NCBI RefSeq assembly: GCF_049562855.1
Contig: NZ_CP186925.1
Coordinates: forward strand, 248,001 to 312,000
Direction of reading: 5' to 3'
DNA from: Ruminococcus_C callidus
Lineage (GTDB): Bacteria; Bacillota; Clostridia; Oscillospirales; Ruminococcaceae
Length of the DNA: 64,000 nucleotides
Positions 35,592-44,351 of this stretch are shown here, in pieces. The first letter of the stretch is position 1; every line of letters starts with the position of its first letter. Made by a program: the position numbers and the translations under genes. The notes under the pieces were generated by a model. That model saw only the letters and a list, made by a program, of their open reading frames with translations, had not been told where the DNA came from and ran no database searches.

Positions 35592-36458
35592 ATGGTTGAA
35601 ATCATCGGCGTTCGGTTTCAGAACGGCGGAAAGGTCTACTATTTCTCTCCGGACAGCTGGAAGGTGAAACAGGGAGATCTTGTCATCACCGAAACTTCCC
35701 GCGGGACGGAATGCGGAGAAGTCGCGATCGCCAATAAACAGATCCCCAAGGAGCAGGTGACAGTGCCGCTGAAGCCGATCCTGCGTGTCGCCACGCGGGA
35801 GGATCGCCGGACACTGGAACAAAATCGCAAAAAGGAAGAACGTGCTTTTCAGGTCTGCCAGCAGAAGATCGTCTATCGAAAGCTGAAAATGAATCTGGTA
35901 GATGTGGAATGCACATTCGACAACAGCAAGCTGCTGTTTTATTTCACCGCGGACAACCGCGTGGATTTTCGGGAACTGGTCAAAGATCTGGCGGCAGTGT
36001 TCCGGACAAGAATCGAACTGCGGCAGATCGGCGTGCGGGATAAGGCGAAGATCCTGGGCGGTATCGGTATCTGCGGCAGAGAATTCTGCTGCAAGGGACA
36101 CTTGCAGGATTTCCAGCCGGTTTCCATTCGCATGGCAAAGGAACAGGGGCTTTCCCTGAATCCGACGAAGATCTCCGGTTGCTGCGGCAGACTGATGTGC
36201 TGCCTGAAATATGAGCAGAACGTCTATGAGGAACTGCTCCGCATTACCCCGAAGGTCGGGGCGATCGTCACCATGACAGACGGCACCAGGGCAAAGGTCT
36301 GCGAAACCAATCCGCTGACTGGCGATCTGAAGGTGATTTCAGAAAAATCCGATGTGCCGGTAAAGGTCAAGCGGGACGACGTGAAGCTGCTGCGGGACGG
36401 AAAAATCAAGGTCGATGCGGCAGAACGCAAGGCATTGAAATCGTTAGAGGATAAGTAA
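35592..36458 (+). CDS. ricT: RicT (PSP1-domain protein, YaaT)
   Basis: 288 aa, start at 35592 with AAAGGAAG upstream. PSP1 domain with cysteine-rich ICGREFCCKGHL and CCGRLMCCLKYE. In Bacillus RicT forms the RicAFT complex with Fe-S clusters and adjusts RNase Y specificity as well as sporulation and competence (established). rny in this window is its likely partner enzyme. It follows holB as in Bacillus. Confidence 0.93.
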   Translation: MVEIIGVRFQNGGKVYYFSPDSWKVKQGDLVITETSRGTECGEVAIANKQIPKEQVTVPLKPILRVATREDRRTLEQNRKKEERAFQVCQQKIVYRKLKMNLVDVECTFDNSKLLFYFTADNRVDFRELVKDLAAVFRTRIELRQIGVRDKAKILGGIGICGREFCCKGHLQDFQPVSIRMAKEQGLSLNPTKISGCCGRLMCCLKYEQNVYEELLRITPKVGAIVTMTDGTRAKVCETNPLTGDLKVISEKSDVPVKVKRDDVKLLRDGKIKVDAAERKALKSLEDK

Positions 36459-36504
36459 GGGCAGACCGGCTCCCCACCGGTCTGCATATAGGAGGTATTT
36501 TTTT

Positions 36505-37392
36505 ATGGCATCTCAAAGTAAACGCCGCCGTGTCCGGTATGACCGGATTCTGGCAGTTCTTCTGGTTCTGATCCTGCTGATCGTACTGCTGGTGAAGTGC
36601 TGTTCCAGCTGCTCCAGCAAGAAGGACAAGAAGAACGACAATGTGACTACCACACCTACTCAGGCGACCACAGCTCCCACAGAGGCAGATAACACGAAAA
36701 CCGTTTATCTGAGCCCGTCCAATCAGGAGGACAACAAGTTCTATGTGGGCGACACCAACGAAGCTGCGGTCTGCCGCATTCTGGCACAAAAGACGGCTGC
36801 CATTCTGGAACAGTCCGGCGTGAACGTCATCGTTGCCGGCGATGCTGACAGCATTCAGACCAAGACAGCGGCCGGCGATCAGAATCTGGCGGCATATGTG
36901 GCGATTCACACCAACGCCGGTACCGGTGTCGGCACAGACTGCTATTACAATGCCAATTCCGAAGCCAGCAAGAGTCTGGCACAGGCAGTATATGATCCGG
37001 TGGCAGCCCTGACTCCCACAGATGACAAGGGCTTGATCGACGGTTCGGACAGCAATTCTGAAAATTATCAGTATGAAGTGGGTGCCAACAAGAGCCCCAG
37101 CTGTCTGATCGAAGTGGAATATCACGACGGTCCCAATGTGGCACAGTGGATTCTGGACAATGAGGACAACATCGCTTCTGCACTGGCACAGGGTATTTGC
37201 AGCTATTTGCAGGTAGCTACTCCCACAAGCGGTGCAGCAGTGACCACCGCAGCACTGGGCGGTGATGTGAACAGCACGACAACGGCAGCGATCGGCGGAG
37301 CAGATGCTCTGGCAACTACTGCTGCATTTGGTGCAGAGGGAACAACAGGCACAGAAAATGCGATCCAAAATCAATTATCAGCTGGAAACTGA
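36505..37392 (+). CDS. Membrane-anchored amidase_3-like protein
   Basis: 295 aa. Basic N-terminus, one membrane helix (about 15-32), a Thr-rich linker (48-65) and a domain resembling zinc N-acetylmuramoyl-L-alanine amidases: YLSPSNQ at the first strand, IHTNAG and the C-terminal LIEVEYHDGPNVAQW. In active enzymes the first zinc ligand is a His in a DPGHGG-like motif; here it is SPSNQEDN, so that ligand is missing. It may be a binding protein or a variant enzyme. Ala/Thr-rich C-terminal tail. Overlaps queH by 35 bases. Confidence 0.75.
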   Translation: MASQSKRRRVRYDRILAVLLVLILLIVLLVKCCSSCSSKKDKKNDNVTTTPTQATTAPTEADNTKTVYLSPSNQEDNKFYVGDTNEAAVCRILAQKTAAILEQSGVNVIVAGDADSIQTKTAAGDQNLAAYVAIHTNAGTGVGTDCYYNANSEASKSLAQAVYDPVAALTPTDDKGLIDGSDSNSENYQYEVGANKSPSCLIEVEYHDGPNVAQWILDNEDNIASALAQGICSYLQVATPTSGAAVTTAALGGDVNSTTTAAIGGADALATTAAFGAEGTTGTENAIQNQLSAGN

Positions 37393-38014
37393 CCGGATCC
37401 TGGCACAGCTGCCGGCGGAACGGACACCGACACTGTTTCTGCACGCCTGCTGTGCTCCGTGCAGCAGTTATGTGCTGGAATATCTGAGCCGGTATTTTGC
37501 CATTACGCTGTTCTTCTATAATCCCAACATTTCGCCGGAGGCGGAGTATCTGCACCGGAAAGCTGAGTTGTGCCGGCTGGTGCAGGAATTACCGCTGGGG
37601 AATCCGGTGACGGTGGTGGACGGCGATTATCTGCCGGAACGGTTCTATGCTCTTGCCCAAGGGCTGGAGCAGGAGCCGGAACGGGGAGCACGCTGTCAGA
37701 AGTGTATCGGGCACCGTCTGGAAGAAACATTTCGGGCGGCGGCAGCACTGGAAGTGTTACCGGATTTTGTCTGCACCACGCTGACCATCAGCCCCCATAA
37801 AGACGCGGTGTTTATCAACACCAGAGGAACGGAACTGGCGGAGCAGTACGGCATCCCGTGGCTGCCCACAGACTTCAAGAAAAAGGGCGGCTATCAGCGG
37901 TCGATCGTCTTATCCAGAGAGTATGACCTCTATCGGCAGAACTTCTGCGGCTGCGTCTACAGCCGGCTGGAGGCGGAACGACGGGAAAAACAGGAGGCAT
38001 CTTGCGAGGATTGA
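37358..38014 (+). CDS. queH: Epoxyqueuosine reductase QueH
   Basis: 218 aa, start at 37358 inside the end of the amidase-like gene. Last step of queuosine tRNA modification, replacing QueG. Seen: HACCAPCSSY (CCxxC), ARCQKCIGHRL and the C-terminal NFCGCVYS, the cysteines that hold a [4Fe-4S] cluster and adjacent metal. Length normal. Confidence 0.93.
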   Translation: MRSKINYQLETDRILAQLPAERTPTLFLHACCAPCSSYVLEYLSRYFAITLFFYNPNISPEAEYLHRKAELCRLVQELPLGNPVTVVDGDYLPERFYALAQGLEQEPERGARCQKCIGHRLEETFRAAAALEVLPDFVCTTLTISPHKDAVFINTRGTELAEQYGIPWLPTDFKKKGGYQRSIVLSREYDLYRQNFCGCVYSRLEAERREKQEASCED

Positions 38015-38064
38015 AAGCCTGTGGAATAGCAGGGCTGCACTGCGAGAATTTTTGCAAAAAACAG

Positions 38065-38093
38065 TTGACAAGCTTCGGCGATTGTGCTATACT
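38065..38093 (+). promoter_or_regulatory. Promoter of the thrS T-box transcript
   Basis: TTGACA (38065-38070), 17 bases, TATACT (38088-38093). Confidence 0.88.
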
Positions 38094-38099
38094 AGTCCT

Positions 38100-38356
38100 T
38101 AGAGCGTTGAAGGGAACGGCACATTTCGCTGAAGCTTTTTGCAGAGAACCGCTGTCACCGGCTGAAAGCAGCGGGAAAAAGTGAAGAAATTTGCACACCA
38201 CTCCCCGAGTCTGCCCAATCCGCAGCGGTCTGTCCCCGTTATCGGACACCACGAGGTGTATGTGTCTTTGGCACGTGCATGAAACAAGGGTGGAACCACG
38301 ATAGATTTTTCATCGTCCCTTGCACAGTCCTTTACTGTGTAAGGGACTTTTTGCAT
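38100..38356 (+). promoter_or_regulatory. T-box riboswitch controlling thrS
   Basis: The conserved T-box core AGGGTGGAACCACG is at 38287-38300. Upstream, Stem I shows the AGAGAACC / GGCTGAAAG-type distal part, and a specifier loop reading ACC before ACTCCCCGAGTC (about 38195-38213), a threonine codon. Downstream a competing terminator (GTCCCTTGCACAG / CTGTGTAAGGGAC, 38315-38347) ends in TTTTT. Uncharged tRNA-Thr should favour the antiterminator and allow thrS expression. Confidence 0.92.
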
Positions 38357-38431
38357 TTACTTTGGGAAATGCCGCACACGGCACGTTTGACATGTCGGGC
38401 GTTTCCCGCATTCTGGAAAGGAAGATGGATC

Positions 38432-40378
38432 ATGATCAAACTGACATTGAAAGACGGCAGCATTCGGGAACTGGAAGCTCCCACAGCTGCGGCAGAAGTC
38501 ATTAAGGGCATCGGCATGGGGCTGTACAAGGCTTCCTGCTGTGTCAAGCTGGACGGAGAGGTCTGTGACCTGCGTACCGTTATCGACCACGACTGCACAT
38601 TTGAAGTCATGACCTTCGACAGCGAAGAAGGTAAGAAAACATTCTGGCACACCGCTTCTCACGTGCTGGCACAGGCTGTCAAGCACCTGTATCCGGAGGC
38701 AAAGCTGGCGATCGGACCGGCAATCGATACCGGTTTCTATTACGACTTTGACGTAGAACATCCGTTCAGTCAGGAAGAACTGACTAAGATTGAAGCCGAG
38801 ATGAAGAAGATCGTCAAGGCAAACGAAAAGCTGGAACAGTTCTATCTGTCGCCGGAAGAAGCTGTGGCTAAGCTGAAAGGAATGGACGAACCCTATAAGG
38901 TAGAGCTGTGCGAGGAGCACGCCGGAAACGGTGAGCCGATCTCGTTCTATCAGCAGGGCGATTTCACAGATCTGTGTGCCGGCCCGCACCTGATGTCTAC
39001 CGGTACGATCAAGGCGTTCAAGCTGCTGTCCTGCACCGGTGCATACTGGAGAGGTTCAGAAAAGAACAAGATGCTGTCCCGTGTCTATGCGGTGGCATTC
39101 CCCAAGGCATCGATGCTGGAAGAACATCTGGCAAAGCTGGAAGAAGCCAAGAAGCGTGACCACAATAAGCTGGGACGGGAACTGGAATATTTCACCACTG
39201 TTGACGTTATCGGTCAGGGCCTGCCGGTGCTGCTGCCCAAGGGTGCCAGAGTGGTACAGCTGTTACAGCGTTGGGTAGAAGATGTGGAACAGGCACACGG
39301 CTGCCTGCTGACTAAGACGCCGCTGCTGGCAAAGCGGGAACTGTACAAGATTTCCGGTCACTGGGATCACTATCTGGACGGCATGTTCGTACTGGGCGAC
39401 CCTCACGACGAAACCAAGGACTGCTTCGCTCTGCGTCCGATGACCTGCCCGTTCCAGTATCAGGTATATCTGAACCGGCAGCGTTCATACCGTGATCTGC
39501 CGATGCGTCTGACGGAAACTTCTACGCTGTTCCGGAACGAGGACTCCGGCGAAATGCACGGCCTGATCCGCGTTCGTCAGTTCACCATTTCTGAAGGACA
39601 CTATATCCTGCGTCCGGATCAGCTGGAAGATGAATTCAAGAACTGCCTGCAATTGGCAAAGTATTTCCTGGATACAGTCGGACTGCTGGACGACTGCACA
39701 TTCCGGTTCTCCCAGTGGGATCCGGCAAATCCGGGCAACAAGTACGAGGGTACACCAGAGCAGTGGGAAGAAGCACAGCGTGTCATGGGCAACATTCTGG
39801 ATCACTTGGGCGTGAAGTATGAGATTGGCATCGACGAGGCGGCTTTCTATGGTCCGAAGCTGGATATTCAGTACAAGAACGTATTCGGCAAGGAAGACAC
39901 CCTGGTCACCATTCAGATCGATATGCTGCTGGCAGAGCGTTTCGGCATGTACTACAAGGATAAGGACGGTCAGAAGAAGCTGCCGTACATCATTCACAGA
40001 ACATCGCTGGGCTGCTATGAGCGTACGCTGGCTTACATGATCGAACACTTCGGCGGTGCAATGCCGCTGTGGATCGCTCCGGAACAGGTTCGTCTGGTGC
40101 CCATTGCAGACCGTCATCTGGACTTTGCATATGAGGTCAAGAAGGAACTGGAAGCTGCTGGTCTGCGTGTCGAGGTGGACAGCCGTGCCGAAAAGGTGGG
40201 CTGGAAGATCCGTCAGGCAACGATGGAAAAGGTGCCGTATATGCTGACTGTGGGCGACAAGGAATGCGAAGAAAAGACAGTCGCAGTCCGCAAGCGTAAC
40301 GGCGAAGATCTGGGCAGCATGACGGTGGCAGAACTGACAGCAAAGCTGGTCGAAGAAGTCCGCACCAAGCAGAAGTAA
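38432..40378 (+). CDS. thrS: Threonyl-tRNA synthetase
   Basis: 648 aa, full length, start at 38432 with GGAAGGAAG-like site. N-terminal TGS domain (1-60), editing domain with HTASHVLAQAV and the downstream GDFTDLCAGPH, class II catalytic core (MTCPFQYQVY, RVRQFTISEGHY, ERTLAYMIEHFGG) and the anticodon domain at the end. The frame open upstream of 38432 runs through the T-box terminator and is not used. Confidence 0.96.
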   Translation: MIKLTLKDGSIRELEAPTAAAEVIKGIGMGLYKASCCVKLDGEVCDLRTVIDHDCTFEVMTFDSEEGKKTFWHTASHVLAQAVKHLYPEAKLAIGPAIDTGFYYDFDVEHPFSQEELTKIEAEMKKIVKANEKLEQFYLSPEEAVAKLKGMDEPYKVELCEEHAGNGEPISFYQQGDFTDLCAGPHLMSTGTIKAFKLLSCTGAYWRGSEKNKMLSRVYAVAFPKASMLEEHLAKLEEAKKRDHNKLGRELEYFTTVDVIGQGLPVLLPKGARVVQLLQRWVEDVEQAHGCLLTKTPLLAKRELYKISGHWDHYLDGMFVLGDPHDETKDCFALRPMTCPFQYQVYLNRQRSYRDLPMRLTETSTLFRNEDSGEMHGLIRVRQFTISEGHYILRPDQLEDEFKNCLQLAKYFLDTVGLLDDCTFRFSQWDPANPGNKYEGTPEQWEEAQRVMGNILDHLGVKYEIGIDEAAFYGPKLDIQYKNVFGKEDTLVTIQIDMLLAERFGMYYKDKDGQKKLPYIIHRTSLGCYERTLAYMIEHFGGAMPLWIAPEQVRLVPIADRHLDFAYEVKKELEAAGLRVEVDSRAEKVGWKIRQATMEKVPYMLTVGDKECEEKTVAVRKRNGEDLGSMTVAELTAKLVEEVRTKQK

Positions 40379-40416
40379 TCAGACAATGCAACAGAAGCTG
40401 CTGCATAACAGAACAG

Positions 40417-40450
40417 AAAAAGGCGAACGTTTCGGCGTTCGCCTTTTTTG
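40417..40450 (+). terminator. Terminator of thrS
   Basis: AAAGGCGAACG / CGTTCGCCTTT stem followed by TTTT. Confidence 0.88.
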
Positions 40451-40492
40451 CCGGTATTTCGCGAAAAAATTGAAAAAGTATACATTTTCCAA

Positions 40493-40521
40493 TTGACAAA
40501 ACATCATTTTTCAGTTATAAT
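40493..40521 (+). promoter_or_regulatory. Promoter of the sugar transferase gene
   Basis: TTGACA (40493-40498), 17 bases, TATAAT (40516-40521), a perfect consensus. Confidence 0.88.
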
Positions 40522-40542
40522 AAAAGACAGGTATATTTTGTT

Positions 40543-41352
40543 TTGAAAGCGAGTATTTGGAAAATGGGAAGTACGAAAATCAATCTGACGGAGGAACAGT
40601 TTACAGAGGTGACACTGTCCGCCCTGAAAGAGCACCCCGAGGGAATTACGGAATATCCGATTCTGGATTTTGATGATCGTGCACTGGGGCTGTTGTCCGC
40701 CGGCGTTGCAGAAACGTTGCGGTACAGTGAGATCAAGCCCCGCGGCGGTCTGGCATATCGGTTTCTGAAGCGGCTGTTTGACATCGTGGGGTCTGCATTG
40801 TTACTGATCCTTCTGGCGATCCCCATGGGCATCGTGGCACTGGTGATCTATCTGGACGACAAGGGGTCGCCGATCTTTTCACAGGCACGGCTGACCAAGG
40901 ACGGAAAGGTGTTCTACATGCACAAGTTCCGTTCCATGTGTGTCGATGCGGAACAGAAGTTCGCAGAGGTGCAGAAAGAAAACGAAACCGACGGTCTGGC
41001 GTTCAAGAGCGAGAACGACCCGCGAATCACACGGATCGGGCATTTTATCCGGAGAACGTCCATTGACGAACTGCCCCAGCTGTGGGACGTTTTCTGCGGG
41101 CACATGTCCATTATCGGGCCGCGTCCGCCGCTTCCGCGGGAAGTGGTACTGTATACGCCCCACCAGATGCAGCGGTTACAGGTAAAAGGCGGTCTGTCCT
41201 GTATTTGTCAGGTAGAGGGCAGAAGCGATATGGGATTCGAAAAGTGGGTGGAATCCGACCTCGAATACATTCAGACACGCAGTGCCGGACTGGATCTGAA
41301 GCTGATGTTTAAGACCATTGGCGTGGTAATTATGAAAAAGGGTGCAAGATAA
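40543..41352 (+). CDS. Undecaprenyl-phosphate sugar phosphotransferase (WcaJ/EpsL-like)
   Basis: 269 aa from a TTG at 40543 (ATG at 40564 is an alternative; neither has a strong ribosome site). Catalytic region of polyprenyl sugar-1-phosphate transferases: RFLKRLFDIVGSALLLILL membrane segment (about 67-100), YMHKFRSM, DPRITRIGHFIRRTSIDELPQL and IGPRPPLP. It lacks the four N-terminal helices of WbaP, as in short EpsL-type forms. Starts exopolysaccharide or O-glycan units on the lipid carrier. Single-gene unit. Confidence 0.9.
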   Translation: MKASIWKMGSTKINLTEEQFTEVTLSALKEHPEGITEYPILDFDDRALGLLSAGVAETLRYSEIKPRGGLAYRFLKRLFDIVGSALLLILLAIPMGIVALVIYLDDKGSPIFSQARLTKDGKVFYMHKFRSMCVDAEQKFAEVQKENETDGLAFKSENDPRITRIGHFIRRTSIDELPQLWDVFCGHMSIIGPRPPLPREVVLYTPHQMQRLQVKGGLSCICQVEGRSDMGFEKWVESDLEYIQTRSAGLDLKLMFKTIGVVIMKKGAR

Positions 41353-41427
41353 CCATAGGAAGAAAGAGCCGCTGTGCAGATGCATGGCGGCTTTTGTGCT
41401 GTCCGGAATCTTTTTCGGAATCTGCCT

Positions 41428-41456
41428 TGTCAATACCGCCCGCTTTATGTTATAAT
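41428..41456 (+). promoter_or_regulatory. Promoter of the GTPase-NYN fusion gene
   Basis: TTGTCA (41428-41433), 17 bases, TATAAT (41451-41456). Confidence 0.8.
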
Positions 41457-41512
41457 AGAAACAGCATCACAACAAGCGAGGTGAAAAGCCGTGTGCCTGT
41501 GCCGCGGCGATT

Positions 41513-44131
41513 ATGAAACGATTGGTAGTGGGCATTACTGCCCATGTGGATTCCGGAAAGACGACGCTTTCCGAAGCTCTGCTGTACCGTACCGGCGAGA
41601 TCCGGAAGCTGGGGCGGGTGGATCACCAGACAGCTTTTCTGGACACCCACCCGATGGAACGGGATCGGGGCATTACGATTTTTGCACATCAGGCATGCAT
41701 TGCCTGTGAAAATGCGGAATATACGCTGCTGGATACTCCCGGACACGTGGACTTTTCAGCAGAAACCGAACGCACTATGCAGGTGCTGGACTATGCCATT
41801 CTGGTCATCAGCGGCACAGACGGCGTGCAGTCCCACACGGAAACCCTGTGGAAACTGCTGGAACGCTATCAGGTGCCGGTGTTCCTCTTTGTCAACAAAA
41901 TGGACTTGGCAGGGGCAGACAAGGCGGCAGTGCTGGAACAGCTGCAAAGCCGGTTGAGTGACCGCTGTGTGGACTTTTCCGCAGACGGCACCGATGCCTT
42001 TTATGAACAGGTGGCTCTGCTGGAGGAGCCGTTCATGGATACTTATCTGGAGCAGGGGAAGATCCCGCCGGCACTGCTGGCAAAAGGCATTGCCCGCCGG
42101 AAGCTGATCCCCTGTTACTTCGGGGCAGCGTTGAAGCTGGAGGGCGTGGACGCATTTCTGGAGGGACTGCACCGGTATACGCTGGAACAGCCCTGTCCGG
42201 CACAGTTCGGGGCGAGGGTGTTTAAAATTGCCGCTGACGAAAAAGGAAACCGGTTGAGTTACCTGAAGATCACCGGCGGACGGCTGCGGGTGCGGGACAG
42301 CATCGCCTATACTGCTTCCAACGGCAGAGACATGCAGGAAAAAGTCAGCCAGATCCGTGTCTACGCCGGTGCGAAGTTCGAGGCGAAAGAGGCGGCCCCT
42401 GCGGGCACGGTCTGTGCGGTGACGGGTCTGAGCCGGACGTTTATCGGGCAGGGGCTGGGCAGTGCCGGCGACGGTATGGCTCCGGTGCTGGAACCGGTGC
42501 TCCGCTACGGCGTACAGCTGCCGGAAGGGGTGCACCCTACCGATGCCCTGAAACAGCTGGCACAGCTGGAGGAGGAAGATCCTGCCCTTCACGTGGTGTG
42601 GAATGACCACGCCGGACAGATTCAGATGCAGCTGATGGGAGAGGTACAGCTGGAAGTATTGCAGCGGCTGATCGCCGACCGGTTCGGCATGCAGGTGCAG
42701 TTCGATGCCGGACAGATCACCTATAAGGAAACCATTGCCGAGCCGGTAGAGGGCGTGGGGCATTACGAACCGCTGTGCCACTATGCCGAAGTGCACCTGC
42801 TGCTGGAGCCACTGCCGCAGGGCAGCGGTTTGCAGTTCGGGGTGAACTGTCGGGAGGACGATCTGGAACGAAACTGGCAGCGGCTGGTGCTGACGCATTT
42901 GGAGGAGAAAACGCATCTGGGCGTACTGACCGGTTCACCCATAACAGATATGCGGATCACCCTGTGTGCCGGAAAAGCCCATGTCAAGCACACCGAGGGC
43001 GGCGACTTCCGGCAGGCGACCTATCGGGCGGTGCGGAACGGACTGCGAAAGGCGAAAAGCATTCTGCTGGAACCGTGGTACGAGTTTTTGCTGGAACTGC
43101 CTACGGAAAACGTGGGACGTGCCATGACCGATCTACAGCAGATGGGGGCGGAGTTCCAGCCGCCGGAAACCGAGGGCGACCGTTCGGTTTTGCAGGGCAG
43201 TGCTCCGGTGGCGAAGCTGCGGGGCTATGCTTCAGAGGTGACCGGTTATACCCACGGCGTGGGCAGACTGGTCTGTTCCCCCAAGGGTTATGCTCCCTGT
43301 CAGAATCCGGAAGAAGTCATTGCCGCAGTGGGGTATGACTGCGACAGCGATCTGGAAAACTCTGCGGATTCCATTTTCTGTGCCCACGGAGCCGGCTTTG
43401 CCGTCAAGTGGAACGAGGTGGAACAGCACATGCACCTGCCCAGCTGCCTGCACCAGCTGGAAGAACCCGACGAACCGGCGGCACCGGTGCGGGTGTCGAG
43501 GGCAGCCTATGGGGGCAGTCTGGCAGAGGACAAGGAACTCATGGCGATCTTTGAACGGACTTACGGAAAAATCGACCGCAATCCCCGACAGGCACTCTGC
43601 ACCCCCAAAGAGGAGGACACTGCGGCAGCATATCACGGCAAGCCGGATCCGGCGTATGATGGGGAGGAGTACTTGCTGGTAGACGGCTACAACATCATTT
43701 TTGCGTGGGACGAGTTGAAAACGATTGCCCAAAACAATCTGGACAGTGCCAGAGGACAGCTGATGCACATGTTGAGCAACTACTGCGGCTATCGGAAGTG
43801 CAAGCTGATTCTGGTATTTGATGCGTATAAGGTCAAGGGCTATCACGGCGAAACAGAGCAGTATCACAACATCACGGTGGTGTATACCAAAGAGGCGGAA
43901 ACTGCCGACTCCTACATTGAAAAGGCAACGCTGGACTTGTCGAAGAAGCACAAGGTGCGGGTGGCAACTTCGGACGGCATGGAGCAGCTGATTATTCTGG
44001 GAAACGGTGCTCTCCGTATCACTGCGGCGGAATTCCGGCAGGAGGTCTTGCAGATCGAGGCAGCCATTCGGGAATATGCGGCACAGATGAAGCAGGGGAA
44101 AAAGACCATTACGGAGAAGCATTCGTCATAA
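41513..44131 (+). CDS. TetM/EF-G-like translation GTPase fused to a Rae1/YacP-like NYN nuclease
   Basis: 872 aa. Residues 1-230: translational GTPase with P-loop AHVDSGKTT (10-18), RDRGITI, DTPGHVDF and NKMD. Then EF-G/TetM domains II-V to about 640, including GEVQLEVLQRL and the domain V tail GYASEVTGYTHG. After a linker, residues 718-860 form an NYN (YacP/Rae1) domain starting YLLVDGYNIIFAW, with acidic residues at LVFDAYKV, EAETADSYIE and VATSDGMEQ. Rae1 of Bacillus cuts mRNA in the ribosomal A site; TetM-like proteins bind the same site (both established). Here both are in one chain. The ATG at 41513 lacks a nearby ribosome site; GAGGTG lies 30 bases upstream. Confidence 0.88.
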   Translation: MKRLVVGITAHVDSGKTTLSEALLYRTGEIRKLGRVDHQTAFLDTHPMERDRGITIFAHQACIACENAEYTLLDTPGHVDFSAETERTMQVLDYAILVISGTDGVQSHTETLWKLLERYQVPVFLFVNKMDLAGADKAAVLEQLQSRLSDRCVDFSADGTDAFYEQVALLEEPFMDTYLEQGKIPPALLAKGIARRKLIPCYFGAALKLEGVDAFLEGLHRYTLEQPCPAQFGARVFKIAADEKGNRLSYLKITGGRLRVRDSIAYTASNGRDMQEKVSQIRVYAGAKFEAKEAAPAGTVCAVTGLSRTFIGQGLGSAGDGMAPVLEPVLRYGVQLPEGVHPTDALKQLAQLEEEDPALHVVWNDHAGQIQMQLMGEVQLEVLQRLIADRFGMQVQFDAGQITYKETIAEPVEGVGHYEPLCHYAEVHLLLEPLPQGSGLQFGVNCREDDLERNWQRLVLTHLEEKTHLGVLTGSPITDMRITLCAGKAHVKHTEGGDFRQATYRAVRNGLRKAKSILLEPWYEFLLELPTENVGRAMTDLQQMGAEFQPPETEGDRSVLQGSAPVAKLRGYASEVTGYTHGVGRLVCSPKGYAPCQNPEEVIAAVGYDCDSDLENSADSIFCAHGAGFAVKWNEVEQHMHLPSCLHQLEEPDEPAAPVRVSRAAYGGSLAEDKELMAIFERTYGKIDRNPRQALCTPKEEDTAAAYHGKPDPAYDGEEYLLVDGYNIIFAWDELKTIAQNNLDSARGQLMHMLSNYCGYRKCKLILVFDAYKVKGYHGETEQYHNITVVYTKEAETADSYIEKATLDLSKKHKVRVATSDGMEQLIILGNGALRITAAEFRQEVLQIEAAIREYAAQMKQGKKTITEKHSS

Positions 44132-44230
44132 GCTGGGGCAGTGCTGCTGTAGTAGCAGAATACCCGAAATCCCTGCGGAAAAATCGGCAGTTCTGTCAAT
44201 TGTTTGTGCAGCAGAAATATGATAAAATAA

Positions 44231-44278
44231 AGGAAACACTGCATAGAGCCGTCAGGCGGAATTTATGCAGTGTTTCCT
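44231..44278. repeat. Palindromic repeat family 2, 48-bp copy
   Basis: AGGAAACACTGCAT ... ATGCAGTGTTTCCT, about 100 bases after the fusion gene; it may also act as its terminator. Confidence 0.75.
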
Positions 44279-44351
44279 ACGGATATTCCGGAACTATTCC
44301 GGAGCGTGTTTCGGCACGCTGAGATATAGAATGAATATGGAGGCATGACAA

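Noticed and set aside
41513..44131. Tetracycline resistance gene
   Set aside because: The GTPase part is TetM-like, but the NYN fusion and lack of a mobile context argue for a native translation or rescue factor.
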